The notes: generated by a model from the sequence alone, not told the origin. Shown: positions 1 through 6,523, numbered from the stretch's first letter. The stretch is 6,523 nt of DNA from Paracoccaceae bacterium (GCA_011525185.1 WTIQ01000276.1:1-6523); one strand, 5' to 3'. Program-made: numbers and translations.

Positions 1-1324
1 ATTCAGCAGGTGTGACGCTTGATTTCCCGTAATGAGAATCAAAGTCTTCTTCGATGGTTTTGGGTTGCTCTAATGGTTTCTCGATCACACCAAGCAGTGG
101 CAGGATGACGAGGAAGTAAGCAAACCAGTAGGCCGACGCAATCAATGAGAAGGTCGCATAGGGTTCTTCTGCTGGCATCGCGCCAAGCCAAGTCAGAGCG
201 ACAAAATCGATGACGAGGAGGAGGAACCACCACTTGAACATCGGGCGATACCGGCCAGAGCGAACGCTTGATGTATCAAGCCAAGGCGCCAGCGCCATTA
301 CGGCAATCGCGCCAAACATCGCCAAGACGCCAAAGAATTTCGCGTCAATGATCCCGCCTGTGATAAAGCTCGCCAATTGGACAACCCAAACATCTGCCGT
401 GAATGCACGCAATATGGCGTAGAAGGGCAAGAAGTACCATTCGGGAACAATATGAGCTGGTGTCGCAAGCGGGTTCGCTTCGATGTAGTTGTCTGGGTGG
501 CCCAGATAATTCGGCATAAAGCCAACAATTGCGAAGAACACGCAGAGGATGACCGCGAGCGCGAACAAATCTTTGATCACAAAGTAGGGCCAGAAGGGAA
601 GCGTATCTTTTTCAGCTTCCGCTTTTGACGTGCGACGCACTTCAACGCCTGTCGGGTTGTTGTTGCCCGTGGTGTGGAAGGCCCAAATATGCACGATCAC
701 CAGACCAGCGATCAAAAACGGCATGAGGTAATGCAAACTAAAGAAGCGGTTCAGCGTTGCGTTGTCCACCGCTGGTCCACCAAGAAGCCATGTTTGAATA
801 CCTTCACCGATAAAGGGGATCGCCCCAAAGAGCCCTGTGATCACCGTCGCGCCCCAGAATGACATCTGACCCCAAGGCAAAACATATCCCATAAAGGCCG
901 TTCCCATCATCAAAAGGTAGATGAGCATACCAATCACCCAAGTGATTTCACGTGGTGCTTTGTACGAGCCATAATAGAGGCCGCGGAAGATGTGGGCGTA
1001 AACCGCAACAAAGAACAGTGAGGCACCGTTCATGTGCAGGTAGCGAATAAAGTGACCGCCGTTCACGTTGCGCATAATGTGCTCGATTGAGGCAAAGGCC
1101 AGATCAACATGCGGCGTGTAATGCATTACAAGCACGATGCCCGTGATGATTTGTAGCGCCAAACAAAAGGTCAAAACGATACCCCAAATCCACATCCAGT
1201 TCAGGTTTTTGGGTGTGGGGATCATGATTGTGTCATAAAGCAAACCGACAACGGGCAGACGCGAATGCAGCCACTTTTCGCCGTTAGACTTCGGTTCGTA
1301 ATGGTCGTGTGGAATTCCGGACAT
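1..1324 (-). CDS. petB: Cytochrome b of the cytochrome bc1 complex (C-terminal edge at window boundary)
   Basis: This integral membrane subunit of complex III carries haems bL and bH and forms the Qo and Qi sites, where ubiquinol is oxidised and quinone reduced across the cytoplasmic membrane. The minus-strand frame from ATG at 1324 is open for 441 codons to the window edge. Base 1 supplies a T as the first base of codon 442, so probably only the stop codon is missing; Rhodobacter homologues are about 437-445 residues. Visible motifs are the haem ligands H97/H111 and H198/H212, G158 in the Qo region, the [10 protein letters not shown] segment (150-159), PEWY at 294-297 and a typical C-terminal part from [10 protein letters not shown] (304-313) onward. 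About eight hydrophobic helices can be read, starting near 43-67. A GGAG ribosome-binding site lies 6 bases before the ATG and petA ends 10 bases upstream, so the two genes form an operon. No key residue is missing. Identification is very secure. Confidence 0.97.
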   Translation of the reverse strand, partial: MSGIPHDHYEPKSNGEKWLHSRLPVVGLLYDTIMIPTPKNLNWMWIWGIVLTFCLALQIITGIVLVMHYTPHVDLAFASIEHIMRNVNGGHFIRYLHMNGASLFFVAVYAHIFRGLYYGSYKAPREITWVIGMLIYLLMMGTAFMGYVLPWGQMSFWGATVITGLFGAIPFIGEGIQTWLLGGPAVDNATLNRFFSLHYLMPFLIAGLVIVHIWAFHTTGNNNPTGVEVRRTSKAEAEKDTLPFWPYFVIKDLFALAVILCVFFAIVGFMPNYLGHPDNYIEANPLATPAHIVPEWYFLPFYAILRAFTADVWVVQLASFITGGIIDAKFFGVLAMFGAIAVMALAPWLDTSSVRSGRYRPMFKWWFLLLVIDFVALTWLGAMPAEEPYATFSLIASAYWFAYFLVILPLLGVIEKPLEQPKTIEEDFDSHYGKSSVTPAE

Positions 1325-1334
1325 GGTGTACTCC

Positions 1335-1895
1335 TTAACCAAGCTTAATTGTGCTGTCGTCTACAAACTGCGCCACAGGCACAGGCAGGTTCTCAGGCGC
1401 TGGTCCTTTGCGGATACGTCCTGATGTATCGTAATGTGAGCCGTGGCAAGGGCAGAACCATCCATGGAACTCGCCTGCGCCATCACCCAATGGCACGCAG
1501 CCAAGATGCGTACACACACCCATCATCACGAGCCATTCACCAGCTTCGTCGAGTGATCTGTTCTCGTCTGACGCATCCAGCCCCTCAATATTATTGTTGC
1601 GTGCGCTCTGATCGGGAAGATCGCTTAGTGCAACCGCGCGGGCTTCAGCAATTTCTTCTTCCGTACGACGACGGATAAAGACAGGCTTACCAAGCCATTT
1701 CACAGTCAGCTGTGTGCCAGGCTCCATGCCATCGATGTCAACCCGAATTGAAGAGAGCGCCTTCACATCTGCCGAAGGGTTCATTTGATCAACCAAAGGC
1801 CAGACAGCCCCAGCGGTCACCACCGCGCCTGTTCCAGCTGTTGCGTAATACAGAAAATCGCGCCGTGAGCCGCTGTGTTCTATTGTATCTGCCAC
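1335..1895 (-). CDS. petA: Ubiquinol-cytochrome c reductase iron-sulfur (Rieske) subunit
   Basis: The Rieske subunit carries the [2Fe-2S] cluster that takes an electron from ubiquinol at the Qo site and passes it to cytochrome c1. From the proposed GTG start at 1895 the protein has 186 residues, close to the roughly 187-191 of Rhodobacter homologues. It begins with a twin-arginine signal/anchor (R11-R12-D-F-L, then a hydrophobic stretch to about residue 35), a hinge with NPSADVKAL (39-47), and the cluster domain. Cluster ligands are C128-T-H130 and C148-P-C150-H151, with the disulfide cysteines taken as C133 and C150 or their equivalents. S153 and Y155 are the usual tuning residues. The frame stays open upstream to an ATG at 2000, but the extra 35 residues do not resemble a Rieske N-terminus. 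GTG at 1895 has GGAG eight bases upstream and gives the expected [14 protein letters not shown] start. It is the first gene of the petABC operon. Confidence 0.96.
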   Translation of the reverse strand: MADTIEHSGSRRDFLYYATAGTGAVVTAGAVWPLVDQMNPSADVKALSSIRVDIDGMEPGTQLTVKWLGKPVFIRRRTEEEIAEARAVALSDLPDQSARNNNIEGLDASDENRSLDEAGEWLVMMGVCTHLGCVPLGDGAGEFHGWFCPCHGSHYDTSGRIRKGPAPENLPVPVAQFVDDSTIKLG

Positions 1896-1903
1896 GAATA
1901 CTT

Positions 1904-1907
1904 CTCC
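1904..1907 (-). promoter_or_regulatory. Ribosome-binding site deciding the petA GTG start
   Basis: The minus strand reads GGAG followed by the eight bases AAGTATTC and then GTG. This spacing is good for initiation. The upstream in-frame ATG codons at 2000 and 1913 have no comparable site at the right distance, and the ATG at 1913 lies upstream of this purine tract. The site supports GTG at 1895 as the true start. Confidence 0.75.
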
Positions 1908-2055
1908 AATCATTTGTAGGCTCAAATGCCAAGCGAGGGCTGATGCAACCAACCCATTTTGCGCGACTACATAGCTCCGCTCATGCCTGACGTCCAGCAC
2001 ACAGGGAGATATTGACGTATTTAGCGCCTAAGTGTCGCGGATCATGTCGTTATTC

Positions 2056-2075
2056 GTGAGGTTTATTATCCTCAC
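2056..2075. promoter_or_regulatory. Inverted repeat, candidate operator/promoter element for petABC
   Basis: Perfect 6-base arms GTGAGG and CCTCAC flank an 8-base AT-only centre. Read on the minus strand, the left arm plus centre contains GATAAT, which resembles a -10 hexamer directed toward petA, with a weak -35-like CTGAGG about 19 bases upstream. The element lies about 160 bases before the petA start. A regulator binding here could occlude the promoter. The repeat is seen directly; the regulatory role is inferred, and the arms match no operator I can name. Confidence 0.35.
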
Positions 2076-2141
2076 TTGACGGATTTTACCCTCAGGCTCG
2101 GCAAAAACTGATTCTAATTCGAATAGTTTTAAGCGTATCCT

Positions 2142-2160
2142 GCGTTGATTCCCTCAACGC
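2142..2160. promoter_or_regulatory. Perfect 7-bp inverted repeat between petA and pnp
   Basis: The arms GCGTTGA (2142-2148) and TCAACGC (2154-2160) are exact reverse complements separated by TTCCC. No T-run follows on either strand, so it is not a typical intrinsic terminator. Its position in the middle of a divergent promoter region fits a dimeric regulator's operator. The inner TTGA-N5-TCAA is one base too short for the FNR/FnrL spacing. The function is unassigned. Confidence 0.4.
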
Positions 2161-2327
2161 AAAATCAAATTGAAAGATTACCCATTTCCATTTCAGTGGT
2201 TCTTCTATACACGCGAGCTACTAAAAAAGTGAGACGCTTTGTCCCGTGCGTTTGAAAAGTAGTAAGAGGGACGTTTGGGGAATTCGCCCCTGCTTTAATG
2301 GCCAAATGGCCGAACTAGGATACGTAG

Positions 2328-4469
2328 ATGTTTGATGTAACGACAAAATCAATGCAGTGGGGGGAAGAGACCCTCACATTGGAAACGGGCAAAGTGGCCC
2401 GTCAAGCGGATGGCTCTGTCATCGCGACCTTGGGTGAAACCACGGTGATGGCGAATGTCACATTCGCAAAAGAACAAAAACCAGGCCAGGATTTTTTCCC
2501 GCTAACGGTTCACTATCAAGAGAAATATTATGCCGCTGGGAAGGTACCTGGAGGCTTTTTCAAGCGTGAGGCACGCCCTTCCGAAAAAGAAACCCTCACA
2601 GCGCGGCTCATCGACCGCCCGATTAGACCCTTGTTTGTCCCTGGATTTAAACACGAAGTGCTGGTCATGTGCACCGTGCTTAGCCACGATCTGGTCAATG
2701 ATCCAGATGTTGTTGCGATGATTGCAGCATCAGCGGCGCTCACGATCTCAGGTGTTCCCTTCATGGGACCTGTCGCAGGGTGCCGAGTTGGTTATGTCGA
2801 TGGGGACTATGTCTTAAACCCGACGGTGGAAGACATGGACAATCTGCGCACGGATCCAGAGCAGCGGCTCGATCTCGTCGTCGCAGGAACCAAAGACGCG
2901 GTTATGATGGTTGAATCCGAGGCCTATGAGCTTAGCGAAGAAGAAATGCTGGGCGCTGTCACCTTTGCGCACGACCAACTCAAACCCGTAATTGATCTTA
3001 TCATCGATCTGGCAGAAGACGCCGCTAAGGAGCCGTTTGGGTTTGAGGCACCAGATTACTCTGACCTCTACGCTGCTGTGAAGGCCGTGGGTGAAGAGGA
3101 CATGCGCGCCGCTTTTGCCCTCACCGATAAGCAGGAGCGCACCGCCGCCGTTGCAGCCGCGCGCACAAAAATTCACGAGGGTCTAAGCGAAGAGCAGCTT
3201 GCTGACGACAATCTCGGCTCTGCTATGAAAAAGCTCGAGGCAAGCATCCTACGTGGTGATGTTGTCCGTGGCGGCAAGCGTATCGATGGCCGCAGCACAG
3301 TTGATGTGCGCCCCATTGTGTCTGAGACCAGCATTTTGCCGCGTACGCATGGGTCGTCCCTCTTTACACGCGGTGAAACGCAAGCGCTTGTCGTGACCAC
3401 GCTTGGGACAGGCGATGACGAGCAAATTATTGACAGCTTGCATGGCAATTCCCGCAGTAACTTTTTGCTCCACTACAACTTCCCGCCCTATTCCGTGGGC
3501 GAGGCGGGTCGCGTAGGCCCTCCCGGCCGGCGTGAAATTGGACATGGTAAACTGGCGTGGCGTGCCCTGCAGGCGGTTTTGCCAGCGGCAACCGATTTCC
3601 CATACACAGTCCGTGTCGTCTCAGAAATTACCGAATCTAATGGATCGTCCTCCATGGCCTCTGTCTGCGGTGGATCATTGTCAATGATGGATGCAGGTGT
3701 CCCGCTGAAAGCTCCCGTTGCAGGCGTCGCCATGGGCCTTATTCTTGAGGACGATGGTGAATTTGCTGTGCTGACAGATATTTTGGGCGATGAGGATCAT
3801 CTCGGTGATATGGACTTCAAAGTAGCAGGGACAGAAAATGGTATCACATCGCTTCAGATGGATATCAAGGTCGCTGGCATTACGCCTGAGATCATGAGGC
3901 AAGCGCTCGCGCAGGCCAAAGATGGGCGGATGCACATCTTGGGTGAAATGGCAAAAGCGATTTCTTCCGCGGGCGAATTCAGCGTGCATGCTCCACGCAT
4001 CGAAACCATGACAGTGCCCACAGACAAAATCCGCGAAGTCATCGGGTCTGGTGGCAAAGTCATTCGTGAGATCGTTGAAACGTCAGGTGCTAAAGTCGAC
4101 ATCAACGACGATGGTGTGATCAAAATCGCTTCTCCCGATGGTGAATCCATCAAAAAAGCCTACGACATGATCTATTCCATCGTTGCCGAGCCAGAAGCAG
4201 GCCAAATCTATGACGGTAAAGTTGTGAAAATCGTAGACTTTGGTGCCTTTGTGAACTTCTTCGGTAAACGCGATGGGTTGGTCCACGTGAGCCAAATCGA
4301 AAATCGTCGTTTGAACCACCCATCTGACGTCCTTAAAGAAGGGCAAGATGTGAAGGTTAAGCTCTTGGGGTTTGATGATCGTGGCAAAGTGCGTCTTGCC
4401 ATGAAAATGGTGGACCAAGAGACGGGCGAAGAAATTGTCGAGGAAAAGAAAGAGCCGAAAGAAGACTAA
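2328..4469 (+). CDS. pnp: Polyribonucleotide nucleotidyltransferase (PNPase)
   Basis: PNPase is a trimeric cytoplasmic 3'-5' exoribonuclease that phosphorolyses RNA to nucleoside diphosphates and can also add tails; in many bacteria it works with RNase E in a degradosome. The product is 713 residues, against about 711 for E. coli. In order: first RNase PH domain (about 12-145, with FFKREARP at 77-84 and [11 protein letters not shown] at 93-103), an alpha-helical linker, second RNase PH domain from about 314 (GGKRIDGR at 315-322). Phosphate-binding serines lie at 440-442 and the catalytic acidic motif [12 protein letters not shown] at 487-498 (D488, D494). A KH domain follows with GSGGK at 573-577, then an S1 domain from about 625 to 695 and a short charged tail. 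The ATG has AGGA seven bases upstream. A strong terminator follows. No rpsO lies directly upstream, although rpsO-pnp is the common arrangement. All catalytic residues appear intact. Confidence 0.98.
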   Translation: MFDVTTKSMQWGEETLTLETGKVARQADGSVIATLGETTVMANVTFAKEQKPGQDFFPLTVHYQEKYYAAGKVPGGFFKREARPSEKETLTARLIDRPIRPLFVPGFKHEVLVMCTVLSHDLVNDPDVVAMIAASAALTISGVPFMGPVAGCRVGYVDGDYVLNPTVEDMDNLRTDPEQRLDLVVAGTKDAVMMVESEAYELSEEEMLGAVTFAHDQLKPVIDLIIDLAEDAAKEPFGFEAPDYSDLYAAVKAVGEEDMRAAFALTDKQERTAAVAAARTKIHEGLSEEQLADDNLGSAMKKLEASILRGDVVRGGKRIDGRSTVDVRPIVSETSILPRTHGSSLFTRGETQALVVTTLGTGDDEQIIDSLHGNSRSNFLLHYNFPPYSVGEAGRVGPPGRREIGHGKLAWRALQAVLPAATDFPYTVRVVSEITESNGSSSMASVCGGSLSMMDAGVPLKAPVAGVAMGLILEDDGEFAVLTDILGDEDHLGDMDFKVAGTENGITSLQMDIKVAGITPEIMRQALAQAKDGRMHILGEMAKAISSAGEFSVHAPRIETMTVPTDKIREVIGSGGKVIREIVETSGAKVDINDDGVIKIASPDGESIKKAYDMIYSIVAEPEAGQIYDGKVVKIVDFGAFVNFFGKRDGLVHVSQIENRRLNHPSDVLKEGQDVKVKLLGFDDRGKVRLAMKMVDQETGEEIVEEKKEPKED

Positions 4470-4499
4470 AGGTCTTACAATTTAGCTCTTTGTGTTTTG

Positions 4500-4536
4500 A
4501 TTGAGCCGCGCAGGACGTCGCGGCTCAATTTTTTTT
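4500..4536 (+). terminator. Intrinsic terminator of pnp
   Basis: An 11-bp perfect stem pairs 4500-4510 (ATTGAGCCGCG) with 4519-4529 (CGCGGCTCAAT) around an 8-base loop, CAGGACGT. The 3' arm runs into an unbroken T-run to 4536. It starts about 30 bases after the pnp stop codon. It ends the pnp transcript and isolates the aldehyde dehydrogenase as a separate unit. Confidence 0.93.
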
Positions 4537-4558
4537 GCTCTGGTCTTTATCTGCGGTC

Positions 4559-4585
4559 TTGAGGTCACACTAAAACAAGTAGAAT
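4559..4585 (+). promoter_or_regulatory. Possible promoter of the aldehyde dehydrogenase gene
   Basis: A TTGAGG hexamer at 4559-4564 and TAGAAT at 4580-4585 resemble -35 and -10 elements, lying between the pnp terminator and the downstream gene. The 15-base spacer is shorter than the usual 16-18, so this is tentative. It would give a 5' untranslated region of roughly 140 bases, which includes an imperfect hairpin (4683-4690 with 4701-4708) just before the ribosome-binding site. Confidence 0.25.
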
Positions 4586-4723
4586 GTCCTCTTATCTCGC
4601 TCTTGTTTCTAACAGTTTTAGAGCATGGGATTCTGCGGGTTCCCTCTTGTTTTTCGGTTTAAAAAGGATTTAATCGCGAGTCGTGAGGCTCGGTGTATTT
4701 GGCTTCACTTTCAAGCTAGATTT

Positions 4724-4727
4724 GGAG
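4724..4727 (+). promoter_or_regulatory. Ribosome-binding site deciding the dehydrogenase start
   Basis: GGAG sits eight bases before ATG at 4736 (five before the adjacent in-frame GTG at 4733). The in-frame ATG at 4625 lacks a comparable site and would add 37 residues unlike any aldehyde dehydrogenase N-terminus. The site therefore favours ATG 4736. Confidence 0.75.
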
Positions 4728-4735
4728 TCACGGTG

Positions 4736-6172
4736 ATGATCGAGAACAAACAATTTTACATAAACGGCCAATGGGTTGACCCAATCGACGGTAAAGATCA
4801 CCACGTCATCAGCCCAGCGAGTGAAGAGCCCGTTGCCGTGATCTCACTTGGTGGTGCAGCAGATGCAGATGCAGCTGTTGCCGCGGCAAAGGCGGCCTTT
4901 CCGGCTTGGATGGCAACACCTGTGGAAGAGCGTATCGCATGTGTCGAGAAACTCGTTGAAATTTACAAATCCCGTGCCGAGGATCTTGCCCAAGCGATGA
5001 GCCTTGAAATGGGAGCACCAATCGATATGTCCCGCACACAACAAGTGGGCGCGGGTATTGGACATTTGAAAGGCTTTATTCGGGCGGCGAAGTCGTTTGA
5101 ATTTGTAAAACCGCTTGGTGATCACGCTCCAACAGACCGGATTGTGCATGAGCCTATCGGCGTCTGTGCTCTGATTACGCCGTGGAACTGGCCTATGAAC
5201 CAAATCACGCTCAAGGTTGGGGCCGCTGCTGTCGCTGGATGCACCATGGTCCTAAAACCCTCCGAAGAAAGCCCTCTGAACGGCGTTATTTTCGCTGAAA
5301 TGATGCATGAGGCGGGCTTTCCTCCTGGCGTCTTTAACTTGGTCAATGGCGATGGGGTTGGCGTTGGCACCCAGCTCAGTGGGCACAAAGATGTGGATAT
5401 GGTGAGTTTCACAGGTTCCACACGGGCGGGCACGCTGATTTCTAAAAATGCTGCTGACACTTTGAAACGCGTGCACCTTGAGCTGGGCGGTAAAGGCGCA
5501 AACCTGATCTTTGCCGATGCCGATGAAAAGGCGGTTAAACGTGGTGTGCTGCATTGCATGAACAACACGGGCCAGTCCTGTAATGCTCCGACACGGATGT
5601 TTGTTGAGCGCTCTGTTTACGATCAAGCGGTTGAAACCGCAGCAGCGGCTGCCGCGATTGTGAGCGTTGGTCCGTCCTCTGAAGAGGGCCGTCACATTGG
5701 CCCCGTTGTCAATGAAGTGCAGTTCAACAAAATTCAGGCACTGATCGAAAAGGGTATTGAAGAGGGCGCACGCCTTGTTGCGGGTGGGCCCGGTCGTCCC
5801 GAGGGCTTTAACCGCGGTTACTATGTGCAGCCCACGGTCTTTGCCGACGTGCGCAATGATATGACCATCGCTCAACAGGAAATTTTCGGCCCTGTTTTGT
5901 CGATAATCCCCTTTGACAGTGAGGAAGAAGCGATTGAGATGGCAAATGATACGCCGTATGGCCTCACAAACTATGTCCAGACCCAAGATGCGGACCGCGC
6001 AAAACGTGTCTCACGGGCACTGCGCTCGGGCATGGTTGAGGTCAACGGCCAGTCCCGCGGTGCGGGTGCTCCGTTTGGTGGCATGAAGCAATCAGGAAAT
6101 GGACGCGAAGGCGGTACATGGGGCATCGAAGATTTTCTGGAAATCAAATCTGTCTCAGGTTGGACGGACTGA
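4736..6172 (+). CDS. NAD-dependent aldehyde dehydrogenase family protein, substrate unknown
   Basis: The enzyme should oxidise an aldehyde to its carboxylic acid with NAD+ in the cytoplasm. From ATG 4736 it has 478 residues, the usual length for this superfamily. It opens with the typical FYINGQWVDP (7-16). Catalytic residues are all present: oxyanion asparagine N151 in PWNWP (149-153), cofactor lysine K174 in LKPSE, GSTRAG (227-232) of the Rossmann fold, general base E249 in LELGGK (248-253), nucleophile C282 in NNTGQSC, and E382 in EIFGPV. E177, three residues after K174, is at the position of the ribose-binding glutamate in NAD-preferring members. The C-terminal PFGGMKQSG (446-454) is also typical. 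The sequence around C282 reminds me of semialdehyde dehydrogenases of the 3-succinoylsemialdehyde-pyridine dehydrogenase type, but substrate cannot be assigned from sequence. It stands alone after the pnp terminator, so context gives no pathway. Confidence 0.95.
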   Translation: MIENKQFYINGQWVDPIDGKDHHVISPASEEPVAVISLGGAADADAAVAAAKAAFPAWMATPVEERIACVEKLVEIYKSRAEDLAQAMSLEMGAPIDMSRTQQVGAGIGHLKGFIRAAKSFEFVKPLGDHAPTDRIVHEPIGVCALITPWNWPMNQITLKVGAAAVAGCTMVLKPSEESPLNGVIFAEMMHEAGFPPGVFNLVNGDGVGVGTQLSGHKDVDMVSFTGSTRAGTLISKNAADTLKRVHLELGGKGANLIFADADEKAVKRGVLHCMNNTGQSCNAPTRMFVERSVYDQAVETAAAAAAIVSVGPSSEEGRHIGPVVNEVQFNKIQALIEKGIEEGARLVAGGPGRPEGFNRGYYVQPTVFADVRNDMTIAQQEIFGPVLSIIPFDSEEEAIEMANDTPYGLTNYVQTQDADRAKRVSRALRSGMVEVNGQSRGAGAPFGGMKQSGNGREGGTWGIEDFLEIKSVSGWTD

Positions 6173-6267
6173 TTTAAACGGGCCTGGGGCTGTGCGCATT
6201 TTCGATCCGAGAAGCACTGTCACGGGTCTCTGAAAATACTTTAATCGAATAAGTAAGGAAAGCATGA

Positions 6268-6300
6268 CGCCCAGTGGAAACACTGGGCGAGGTGTTTTAT
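6268..6300 (+). terminator. Strong GAAA-tetraloop hairpin, probable terminator of the dehydrogenase
   Basis: A perfect 9-bp stem pairs CGCCCAGTG (6268-6276) with CACTGGGCG (6281-6289) across a GAAA tetraloop of the GNRA type. A T-rich but interrupted tract, GTGTTTTATTT, follows after a few bases. It lies about 95 bases after the stop codon. It could be a terminator or the first stem of a structured RNA; the imperfect T-run keeps confidence moderate. Confidence 0.45.
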
Positions 6301-6313
6301 TTCTAGGAAAGTG

Positions 6314-6339
6314 GCGCGCAGATTAACAAATCTGTGCGC
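6314..6339. repeat. Second long hairpin, tandem to the first
   Basis: GCGCGCAGATT (6314-6324) pairs with AATCTGTGCGC (6329-6339) around an AACA loop, giving 11 pairs with one G-T wobble when read as plus-strand RNA. No T-run follows on either strand, so it does not look like an intrinsic terminator. It lies 24 bases after the first hairpin and before the CRISPR leader. Confidence 0.5.
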
Positions 6340-6360
6340 ATTGACCGAGAGGCCTTTTCC

Positions 6361-6427
6361 AGCCAAAAAATCTGGTAGTTTTTTCATTTGACAAAGAGAC
6401 CAAGTTAATCAAAGGCTTACAGCCAGA
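6361..6427 (+). promoter_or_regulatory. Type I-E CRISPR leader (3' part) with IHF site and anchoring-site-like motif
   Basis: The bases just before the repeat resemble a type I-E leader. AATCAAAGGCTTA (6407-6419) matches the IHF consensus WATCAANNNNTTR at every defined base and ends 8 bases before the repeat. CTGGT at 6372-6376 lies 56-52 bases before the repeat. From memory, the E. coli K-12 leader has an IHF-like site ending 8 bases before its repeat, a TTGGT integrase-anchoring motif at -56 to -52, and the same final AGA. A TTGACA at 6388-6393 could be a -35 for array transcription, but no good -10 stands at the normal spacing. In E. coli, IHF bends this DNA so Cas1-Cas2 inserts spacers at the leader-repeat junction. 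The 5' limit given is arbitrary. Confidence 0.7.
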
Positions 6428-6456
6428 GTGTTCCCCGCCCACGCGGGGATGATCAG
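6428..6456 (+). CRISPR. Single type I-E-like CRISPR repeat, no second repeat in window
   Basis: This 29-base element has the type I-E signature: GTGTTCCCCGC at the 5' end, a 6-bp stem CCCCGC/GCGGGG around CCAC, then GATGA. The last bases read ATCAG, where type I-E repeats usually end in AACCG; such 3' decay is typical of the leader-distal terminal repeat. A neighbouring repeat would be expected to start 32-33 bases after 6456, but nothing similar occurs at 6489-6523, and none lies one unit upstream. The element is therefore an orphan or empty array, with leader on its left. No cas gene is in the window. The alternative, a chance GC hairpin, is unlikely given the length of the match and the leader signals. 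Confidence 0.75.
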
Positions 6457-6523
6457 GCGGTACGCCGTAGTCTAGGTGCGCTGCTGTATTGAAGAAAGTA
6501 GAGGGCTGACAGTTGGCGGTCAG
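6457..6523. other. Unassigned sequence downstream of the CRISPR repeat
   Basis: The 67 bases after the repeat hold no second repeat and no recognisable gene. Short inverted repeats are present: GGCG 6456-6459 with CGCC 6463-6466, and CTGAC 6506-6510 with GTCAG 6519-6523, the latter cut by the window edge. Two minus-strand frames are open from the right edge, one stopping at 6453 and one at 6323. Neither encodes anything I recognise. Confidence 0.4.

Larger units (their letters stand above)
1896..2327. other. Divergent petA/pnp intergenic region without a supportable gene
   Basis: This 432-base stretch separates the divergent petABC and pnp transcription units and must hold promoters for both. 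I see no RNA gene and no convincing ORF; the only longer frame is the upstream in-frame extension of petA (to 2000), which I reject as coding. The region is more AT-rich than its flanks around 2100-2230. It holds two clean inverted repeats (2056-2075 and 2142-2160), listed separately. The pnp-proximal part also has weak hairpins: GTCCC 2241-2245 with GGGAC 2268-2272, and GGGG 2277-2280 with CCCC 2287-2290. A TATACA hexamer at 2206-2211 could be a -10 element for pnp, but no good -35 lies 16-18 bases before it. Neither transcription start can be fixed by eye. Confidence 0.6.
6173..6360. other. Gene-free stretch between the dehydrogenase and the CRISPR leader
   Basis: No gene can be supported here on either strand. 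It holds two stable hairpins, listed separately, in a more AT-rich background. I see no remnant of cas1, cas2 or another cas gene, which in type I-E loci often lie just before the leader. Confidence 0.55.

Noticed and set aside
1349..1990. Plus-strand ORFs opposite petA
   Set aside because: They are antisense to a clear Rieske gene and their translations are low-complexity, without recognisable features.
2076..2104. TTGACG as the -35 of a pnp promoter
   Set aside because: No acceptable -10 hexamer lies 15-19 bases downstream, and the position is more than 220 bases before the pnp start.
2145..2157. FNR/FnrL box in the petA-pnp intergenic region
   Set aside because: The half-sites TTGA and TCAA are separated by 5 bases rather than the 6 implied by TTGAT-N4-ATCAA, and the outer bases extend a different palindrome.
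2814..3176. Minus-strand ORFs opposite pnp, this one and several others
   Set aside because: They mirror the codon pattern of a fully conserved pnp and show no ribosome-binding site or domain.
4625..4735. N-terminal extension of the aldehyde dehydrogenase from ATG 4625
   Set aside because: The extra 37 residues do not resemble the family, and ATG 4736 has the proper ribosome-binding site and a typical start sequence.
5252..5986. 244-codon minus-strand ORF opposite the aldehyde dehydrogenase
   Set aside because: It lies wholly antisense to a gene with all catalytic motifs and its translation resembles no family. It is a shadow frame.
6457..6488. A 32-base spacer after the CRISPR repeat
   Set aside because: It has the right length for a type I-E spacer only if a repeat starts near 6489, and no repeat-like sequence is there.
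6323..6523. Minus-strand frame open from the right edge for 66 codons
   Set aside because: It crosses the CRISPR repeat and leader and its translation has no recognisable domain. Translated repeat pieces such as HPRVGGEH are a common source of spurious predictions.
6453..6523. Short minus-strand frame ending in TGA inside the repeat, possibly the C-terminus of a gene beyond the window
   Set aside because: Only about 22 residues are visible, with no motif and no ribosome-binding or codon evidence. It cannot be told from chance.

Overview
The window looks like chromosomal DNA from an alphaproteobacterium of the Rhodobacterales (roseobacter/Rhodobacter type) with moderate GC content. The cytochrome b has its haem-ligand histidines at 97, 111, 198 and 212 and its PEWY motif at 294-297, the numbering remembered for Rhodobacter. 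The Rieske protein has the short twin-arginine N-terminus of that group. Species cannot be named from the sequence alone.

Layout. Positions 1-1895 (minus strand) hold the start of the cytochrome bc1 operon: petA (Rieske iron-sulfur protein) followed 10 bases later by petB (cytochrome b), which runs off the left edge with at most its stop codon missing. petC (cytochrome c1) is expected next, outside the window. Positions 1896-2327 are a 432-base divergent intergenic region with two clean inverted repeats and the leader of pnp. Positions 2328-4469 (plus) encode polynucleotide phosphorylase, closed by a textbook intrinsic terminator at 4500-4536. Positions 4736-6172 (plus) encode an NAD-type aldehyde dehydrogenase of unknown substrate, apparently transcribed alone.

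Positions 6173-6523 have no supportable gene but are the most interesting part. Two strong tandem hairpins (6268-6289 and 6314-6339) are followed by what reads as a type I-E CRISPR leader, with a perfect match to the IHF consensus and an upstream TGGT element. The leader runs directly into one type I-E-like repeat (6428-6456). The repeat has an altered 3' end, no second repeat follows in the remaining 67 bases, and no cas gene is visible. The simplest reading is an array collapsed to leader plus terminal repeat, or a naturally empty array.

The genes are housekeeping in character: PetA and PetB form the quinol-oxidising core of complex III, PNPase handles RNA turnover, and the dehydrogenase oxidises an aldehyde to an acid. 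Nothing links them functionally. No complete undescribed system is visible; the single-repeat CRISPR locus is the best candidate for follow-up.
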